Shown: positions 56,775-64,000 of the stretch, piece after piece
How positions within the stretch are numbered: position 1 is the first letter of the stretch
Layout: the number at the start of each line of letters is the position of its first letter
NCBI RefSeq assembly: GCF_032884065.1
Contig: NC_088873.1
Coordinates: 5,464,011-5,528,010 of the forward strand
DNA length: 64,000 bases
Direction of reading: 5' to 3'
Origin: Artemia franciscana
Taxonomy: Eukaryota > Arthropoda > Branchiopoda > Anostraca > Artemiidae
Position numbers and translations under genes: made by a program
The notes under the pieces: model-generated
What the model was told of the DNA's origin: nothing
Databases searched by the model: none
Seen by the model: the letters and a program-made list of their open reading frames with translations, nothing else

Positions 56775-58319
56775 ATAAATGCATAGATATTAAATTTAGA
56801 CTTTATAAAGCGATTATTCACAAAATTGACACTTTTACTGCAAGCTCTCGGCAACACTGTTCTAGGGACTAGCGTTAGTGTGATCTTTGTGATTTCTGGC
56901 AATCTAGGTTACTTTGTTTTATTTGATTCCAAATTATTTTTTACTGCCTATCCCTTTTGAATATATAATTTTTCCCGCCTTATTCTCATTGCCTTATCTA
57001 AAATTGGCAGCAAAAATAGGTAAAGCAGAAAATTTTAATTTAAGGCACTTATCCTCACTAACGTAGGGTTTATATTATATATTGCTATATCTGGGTTCGT
57101 ATTATTATATTTGCGATGGGAGGGTTTCAAACGTCGTAATGAGGTGGTAACACTTAAAGTGGGGACCTTAAGCCATCTTCTTCTTCTTCAAATTCACTGT
57201 GGCACAGAGCCTCATATGGCTAACGCAGAAGAGCATAGCCGCGTCAGTTTCTTAGCATAGAGCATAGCTGCGTCAGTTAATTCTTGAAGATTCTCAAAAA
57301 GCGATACTTTTCATATTTCATGTCGTTATAAATAGCTGCCGGCAAGGCTTTATCCAGGGGGGGCACGCGATTTGAGTCCCCCCTCTGAAATTTTGCGCGA
57401 CTTGTAAAAACGTAACAAAAATGCATATAAATAAATTTTTAATGCGTTGTTAAAGTTTTTTTGTAGCCCCTCTCCCCTCCACCCTGAAAAAAATCCTGGA
57501 TGATCTCGGCTGCCGGGAACAATGTTCTTGAGAATCTAACCTTACTTAAATAGTACAAGTCTTAATAAGAATTATCTTGCTGTGCTTAATTTTCTCTATT
57601 TATCTGCAGCAAAGACTTAAAGCTTTTTCGTCTCTTCATTTCCTTTACCGCTTAGACTATTAGTAATTGTCTCTCAACAGCTTCAATAAGCTTGGTGTCA
57701 GTTTGCTGGGAGGGGGACGTTAATAGCCTATCGGTATTTGGAATTAGAAATTTGGAATGGCTGGAAATGTTCATTGAGATTTGGGGAGAAGGAAACTCTT
57801 AGTCGTTATTGACATTTTCACAATTTAGGTTTATTGTACTGTTTAGCTACTTTTTTTTTTTGGTTTTTATTTAGCAAGAAGCAGTATTTTCTATGTTTAA
57901 AATACAATTTTGTGTGCAAAGGACCGTATCTGAAATTTTCACATTGTTGGGATAACTGCCAAAAACCATTAGCGAAGCTGCACTCTAAGGGAGGATCAGC
58001 ATGCAATGTAGGCCAGGAAGATAAAAGCTTGATTAAACATATATTGCCCTCCCGATTCCATTTGGCAACAGCTAATCAAAAGCGTTTTTTGGCAATTATC
58101 CCAAAAATTTTTAAATTTCAGAACGGCCTTTAGGTGTGACAGTGACGTCGTGTCGCTAGTATTTTAAAGTAAACTGTTTCCCTACCTGTAGCGTAGTAAA
58201 TTTATATGCACACACTTCACCTAGAGTACAGCAAACTGATAATAAAAAATGGTTGTCCGATTTTGGAATATGTCACTAAGTTCGTTACGGCTTCGAAATT
58301 TAAAGAGTCGGAGTCAAAA
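56775..58319. other. No gene seen
   Basis: AT-rich with a few C-rich patches. The 58-99 codon frames near 57830-58130 overlap on both strands and show no family likeness. Confidence 0.4.
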
Positions 58320-58700
58320 ATGTAACATATTGTTAGGCAGCGCAATAGCGCCACCTAAGTAAAGAGCGATATGGGTGCAATGTATTATTTTTTTTTTTCA
58401 CCATGACACTTCCTATAGAAGAAGTTCTCGTACTAGCTTCAGAAAGATCTCATTTGATTGAAAATTGAAAGTTCTATTGCCCTTTTTAAGAATTAAAAGT
58501 GGTTCGAGGCCAATCAGCCCCCTCCCACGCCCTTCAATTCCCCAAATACATCTAATCAAAATTTTGAGATAGCCATTTCGTTCAGCATAGTTGTGAGGCC
58601 CGCTAACCATGTCTCTGGGGATGCCCCCCCCACAGTCCTCTGGGCAAGGGCTGTAAGCTATACAGTTCGTCCACTGTTTACATATAGGCTAGTGTTTGTT
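58320..58700 (-). repeat. Fragment of the unclassified repeat family
   Basis: On the + strand AATTTTGAGATAGCCATTTC, CCCTCCCACGCCC and GGCAAGGGCTGTAAGC are the reverse complements of the central blocks of copy A. It is diverged. The order is preserved. Confidence 0.7.
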
Positions 58701-58739
58701 TTGGAGAAAGGGGGCATGTTTCATCTTTAATGTCAAAAG

Positions 58740-60360
58740 TACGAAGGGTATTCAGGTGAACCTTTCAGAAAATGTTGAAGAGAGCGTTGAACTAAATCAA
58801 AACACGTTATGTTGCACAAAGGTTGTCAAAAGGGCGTAACTTAGGAATGACTGAGTGTATTAATTTGGAACTTTTAGGAAATGATGAGGGGAATGATCAA
58901 CTGACTAAAAAGGGAATATTTCCTTGCTGTTCCTACTACTACCGCTTTAGCTACTGCTTCTGTAGCGTTATTACTAAAGCTGACGATATTGTTAAAATAT
59001 GACGATAAGTTAAAATTTGAGGAAATATTGAGGTAAAGTTGAACTAAATCAAAACATGCTATGTGCATACAGATTGTGAAGAGGACTTATGAGCAATATC
59101 TTTGGAATGGCTTACCGTATCAAGCTGAAATTGCCAGGGAGATGTTCATCATGAGGGAGATGTTCAACTGACCAAAAGGGAATGTAGGCCTGCTGCTGTT
59201 GCTACTAGTAGTAGTCCTACTACTGTTAATACTACTGCTGTGGCTGCAATTACAATTATGGCTAAGGGTATGAAGGTGAATATTGAACATTTTCAGGGAA
59301 TATTGAGGGGGGAAGTTGAACTGAATCACATCACGCCGTCTGCATGCAGGTTGTCAAAAGGATTTATCAGCAATATCTTAAGAATGGTTTGGTATGTGAA
59401 GTTGAAACTTACTGGGCTTGTGGGGGATGTTGAAATAACCAAAAGACAATATTTACTTCTTACTTCTTCTTCTATTACTACTGCTAGTACTGCTACTACT
59501 ATTACCACCACCACTAAAGCTAAGGCTACTACTACTAATTCTACTGCCACTACTACTGGTAATGCTATTTCTACTGATGCTACTACTACTGCGACTAAAG
59601 CTAAGGGTAAGTATAATTTAATGGTCAGAAGGGATTAGAGGGCAAGTAGCCCTTCTCCTAAGCCCATTAGTTCGCAAAACGTATCCTCAAAATTTTTAGA
59701 TAGTCATTTCTTTCAGCATTGTTAAAAGGTCCAGTAAATTCTCTGGAGATGCTAGGGATGCCAACACCTCACAACCGTCAGAGCAAGGGCTGTAAGTTAT
59801 GCAGTTTGCCCATTGTTTACATATAATATTTGTTATTGGGAAAGAGAGTATGTCTGACCTTTGGTGTTCAGAAAGATCGAGTGCACTCTATTGAAGCTTT
59901 CAGAAAATGTTGAGGGGAGTGTTGCACCAAAACTGCTGCTACTAGTGCTAGTGCTCTTACTGTTAATGCTACCACTAGTCCTGCAACTAGTACTACTAGT
60001 GCTCCTACTACTACTGCTGTGACTACTATTACAACTGTGGCTAAGGATGTAATGTTGAAATTCTCAGGGAATATTGAGGGGGTAAGTTGAACTAATTAGT
60101 GGTTTGAATGGTTTGGTATGTGAAGTTGAAACTTCAGGGCTTGTTGTGGGTGAAGTTGAAATAACCAAAAGGCCATATTTACATCCTACTTCTACTGCGA
60201 CTAGTAGCTACTGCTGTTAGCGTTGCTGCTACTACTATTACTACTAACACTAAAGCTATGGCTACTAGTACTAACTCTACTGCTATTACTACTACTGCTA
60301 ATTCAATTACAGCTGGTACTACGACTGCTACTAAAACCAAGGTTAAGTGCTCTTTCTAAG
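58740..60360. repeat. Complex tandem repeat rich in ACT/CTG-like triplets
   Basis: Several units of about 200-350 bases each contain a phrase such as AATATTGAGG..AGTTGAACT, one like TTGTCAAAAGG or GAATGGTTTGGTATGTGAAG, and a run of ACTACTGCTAC-type triplets. Triplet runs are at about 58935-58970, 59190-59250, 59460-59610, 59930-60050 and 60190-60340. The open frame at 59240-59638 (Thr/Ala-rich) is a by-product of the triplets. Confidence 0.7.
59640..59830 (-). repeat. Short fragment of the unclassified repeat family within the array
   Basis: GAGCAAGGGCTGTAAGTTAT, CCCATTGTTTACATATAA and the upstream GATAGTCATTTCTTTCAGC match the inverted central blocks of the family, as at 58500-58690. A trace occurs again at 60360-60430. 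Confidence 0.6.
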
Positions 60361-60462
60361 GGTCAAAAGTGGTCGAAGGGCAAGCTTCCCTCCTCCTGAG
60401 CCCATTAGTTCGAGAAAACGATTCTTAATTTGAGTTAAATGTTTCGGTTTCTTATAATATCA

Positions 60463-61434
<972 letters not shown>

Positions 61435-62993
61435 CAAACAGTTCGTTGTAACGAACTATTGTAAGGAGAGACCCGGCTCAATAGTAACTGAAACACTAAA
61501 AAACTTAATTTTGATACCAATATATACATCGAAAAAATATGATTTTTATGCTGATTTTAAATATTTAAGTTTCATCAAGTTTATTTTTACCCATCAAAAG
61601 CTACGAGCCTAAGAACATTTGCTTTATTTTCGAAACAAGGGGGAAACACCCTCTAAGAGTCATATAATCTTAATGAAAATCACACTGTCGGACTCAGCAT
61701 ATCAGAGAACCCTACTGTAGAGATTTCAAGCTCCTATCTGCAAAAATGTGGAATTTTGTATTTTTTTTGCCAGAAGAAAGATCACGGATTCGTGTTTATT
61801 TGTTGTTTTTTTTTGTTTTTTTTTTCCAGGGTAATATGACCGAACCAGTGGTTCTAGAATGTCGTGAGAGAGCTCATTTTAACGGAAATTTAAAGTGTCA
61901 GTACCCTTTTTAAGTCACCAAAAAAATTGAAGGGCAACTAGGCCCCTTCCCACGTTCATTTTTGCCAAAGTCATCGGATCAAACTTTTGAGATAGCCATT
62001 TGGTTCAGCATAGTCGAAAAATATAATAACTATGTTTTTGAGGACGACTTAATCCCCACAGTCACCGGGGGAAGGGCTGCAAGTTATGAACTTCGCCCAT
62101 TGTTTACCTACAGTATTGGTTATTAGGAAGTATACTGACGTTTTCAGGGAGGATTTTTTCTGGTAGTAGGGGGGCTGGGGGGAGGGTATTACGTGAGAGG
62201 ATGTTTCCATGGAGAAATTTACCATGGGGGAAGAGAGTTTCCATGAAAGGGGCACTGAATTTTCTAGCGTTATTTAACAAAAACAATGAGAAATTAAATA
62301 AAAAAAACAATTTTTTTTAACTGAACGTAAGGAGCAACATTACAACTTAAAACGAACAGAAATTATTACGTATATGGGCGGGTTTTTTCCCTCCTCAATA
62401 CCTCGCTCGTTGCGCTAAAGTATTTTAGTAATTACAAAAGTGCTATTTATTCTAATTAAACGGCCTTTGGGATTCAGGGGTTCATTCTTAAAGAATCGAA
62501 ACAGAATTCGAACTTTAGTGTAATGAGTGAGGTATTGACGGGGAGGGGGGCAAACCCCCTCATATACGCAATAAAATATACGAATATAGAAGTTCGTTAC
62601 GTAAGTTAATTTGTAAGTTACGTATATTTATCACTAATAAAAACGTTCGTAAATAAAATTAAAAGTTCCAGTGGGCTTCTTAAGTCATCAAAAAAATTGG
62701 AGGGCAACTAGGCCCCCTCCCGCGCCCCTTATTTCTCAAAATTGTCGGATCAAAACTTTGAGAAAACCATTTAGCCAAAAAACGTAGAAGTAATATGCAA
62801 ATTTCGTTTAATTATTCTTGTACGGTGAGCCAAAATCAAAACCTGCATTAATTCAAAAAGGTCAAAAATTACATTAAAAAAACAAGTTTTTTCAACTGAA
62901 AGTAAGGAGCAACATTAAAACTTAGAACAAACAGAAATTATTACGTATATGAGGGGGTTCGTCCCCTCCTCAATGCCTCGCTCTTTACTTCTT
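61435..62993 (-). repeat. Unclassified interspersed repeat, copy D (inverted)
   Basis: It starts CAAACAGTTCGTTGTAACGA, the reverse of the family right end, and then runs backward through all blocks: ACCCGGCTCAATAGTAACTG, GAGATAGCCATTTGGTTCAG, AATTGAAGGGCAACTAGGCC and the inverted repeat at 62397-62536. The AACATTAAAACTTA block occurs twice (about 62335 and 62912), showing the modular build of the family. Confidence 0.82.
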
Positions 62994-63141
62994 AAGTATA
63001 TTTAGTAATTTCAAAAAACAGCGGCGCGCTATAAGATTTTCGGCGGCACACCGCCGGCTTTCGGCGCGACTTCAGGGACTACTCTAGCTGAACTTACAGT
63101 CACACCGCTTACCCCCGTCCCGAAACAAAAAACCAGCAACA

Positions 63142-63211
63142 CCAGGACTCGAACTCCTGTTCTCACGGACAAAGAATATCAAGTCTAGAGCACTAACCAC
63201 TCGACTAGGAC
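63142..63211 (-). tRNA. tRNA-like sequence, probably tRNA-derived repeat
   Basis: The minus strand reads GTCCTAGTCGAGTGGTTAGT (good A box, D arm) and later CAGGA GTTCGAG TCCTG, a perfect 5-bp T stem with B box. The acceptor strands do not pair and the anticodon stem is poor, so it is not a normal tRNA gene. Upstream on the + strand a GC-rich patch (CGGCGGCACACCGCCGGC, about 63040-63060) may belong to the same SINE-like repeat. Confidence 0.5.
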
Positions 63212-63215
63212 AAGT

Positions 63216-64000
63216 AACTATTCATAGGTTTATATTTCTTTTGCAACAAAGACCATTTTCTTGAAATATAAGAAATCTAACATATTATTATGATACCTAT
63301 ACTTTACCCACAGTGTCTCGGGAACATTGTACTCACCAAAATCGTACCCAAAAAAACAGCTATGGGCAAACAGGGATTTTCAATTTTGATCATATTTGAC
63401 AGTCAAAAATATAACGTTGGGTTTCAAAACATAGCCTGCATTTATTTTATAGTTATTGTTAAACGATTATATCTACTTACTATGCAGCTTGGTTTTCCAA
63501 CATTAGCCGATGACAGCGAAATATGTATATGGCCTATTTGTGGAACTAGCTCTAGCTACACCCTCAGAAGGCCCCGTTGAATTCTGATACCTGATTTCTC
63601 TGAATTTCACATGAGCTCTGGAGAATTTTTAAGTCTCAGTTTGTAGACTGTAGATCTTTCAAAATTCTGCTCACCCCTATTAGTTCGTACTGTGTTAAAA
63701 CAGGCTAAAAAAGAGAAAGAAGGGCATCAGTAATATACGGGCTGAAACATGATATTGTTTGCGGTTTCAAAAGGGGGAGGGGGCGTAAAATCGTTGATTA
63801 ACGGCTGTCGGTCGTGAACATTTCATCGTAACACTTTTTATTTTAATCCACCAGTGTTTTTGACGGCTCTTTTGTGAAATTCTATCAAATTGTACCGTTA
63901 AGATATAAGTTAATAGTTACCATTGCCATTCTGAATCAGTGTCAAGTGTTAAATCTTTTAGATTATAAAATTTATTTAGTTACATATTTTCTAAATTTTT
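63216..64000. other. No gene seen
   Basis: A frame of 96 codons at 63290-63580 has no recognisable domain and no splice or start context that supports it. Confidence 0.4.

Noticed and set aside
59240..59638. Thr/Ala-rich open frame of 132 codons
   Set aside because: It is produced by ACT-type triplet runs and overlaps a repeat with no sign of a start context.

Overview
The window is repeat-rich, AT-rich nuclear DNA from an animal. The evidence is spliced exons, non-LTR retrotransposons, Helitrons, long (TA)n and (CT)n tracts and a Pol III tRNA gene. The Raf-type exons, with their conserved C-terminal tail, show a metazoan. The mix of Helitrons, I-like and RTE-like elements suggests an arthropod, perhaps a crustacean, but that is a guess.

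The one host protein gene I can name is the 3' end of a RAF-family serine/threonine kinase on the + strand. Its penultimate coding exon is 12343-12477 and its last is 16093-16275, separated by a 3.6 kb intron. Earlier exons must lie left of the window, so positions 1-12342 are probably also intron of this gene. That intron holds an unclassified repeat (1-1521), a nearly full-length I-type non-LTR retrotransposon in antisense (1789-10165) and older repeat fragments. The element's ORF1 is split by an insertion that carries a non-autonomous Helitron. The last Raf intron is largely Helitron-derived. The Raf stop codon and 3' flank are tandemly duplicated.

From 17 to 31 kb there are an inverted-repeat element with a hammerhead-like core, degenerate tandem repeats, and three Helitrons of one family: 22361-23414 (minus, non-autonomous), 24178-28720 (plus, Rep/helicase-coding but broken) and 29289-about 30305 (minus, decayed). 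All share a 5' TC start, a GC-rich 3' hairpin and a CTAG end where these are preserved.

From 31 to 52 kb lie scattered RTE-like reverse transcriptase fragments, a broken coding region of unknown identity (32513-32912), a roughly 290-bp tandem array (33315-34795) and mostly featureless AT-rich DNA. From 52 kb on there are a tRNA-Lys(UUU) gene, three further copies of the unclassified repeat, a 62-bp terminal-inverted-repeat element, a near-perfect 120-bp-arm palindrome and a field of ACT-type trinucleotide repeats.

Apart from Raf and the tRNA, every recognisable coding region is transposon-derived or broken. Boundaries given as 'about' are by eye.
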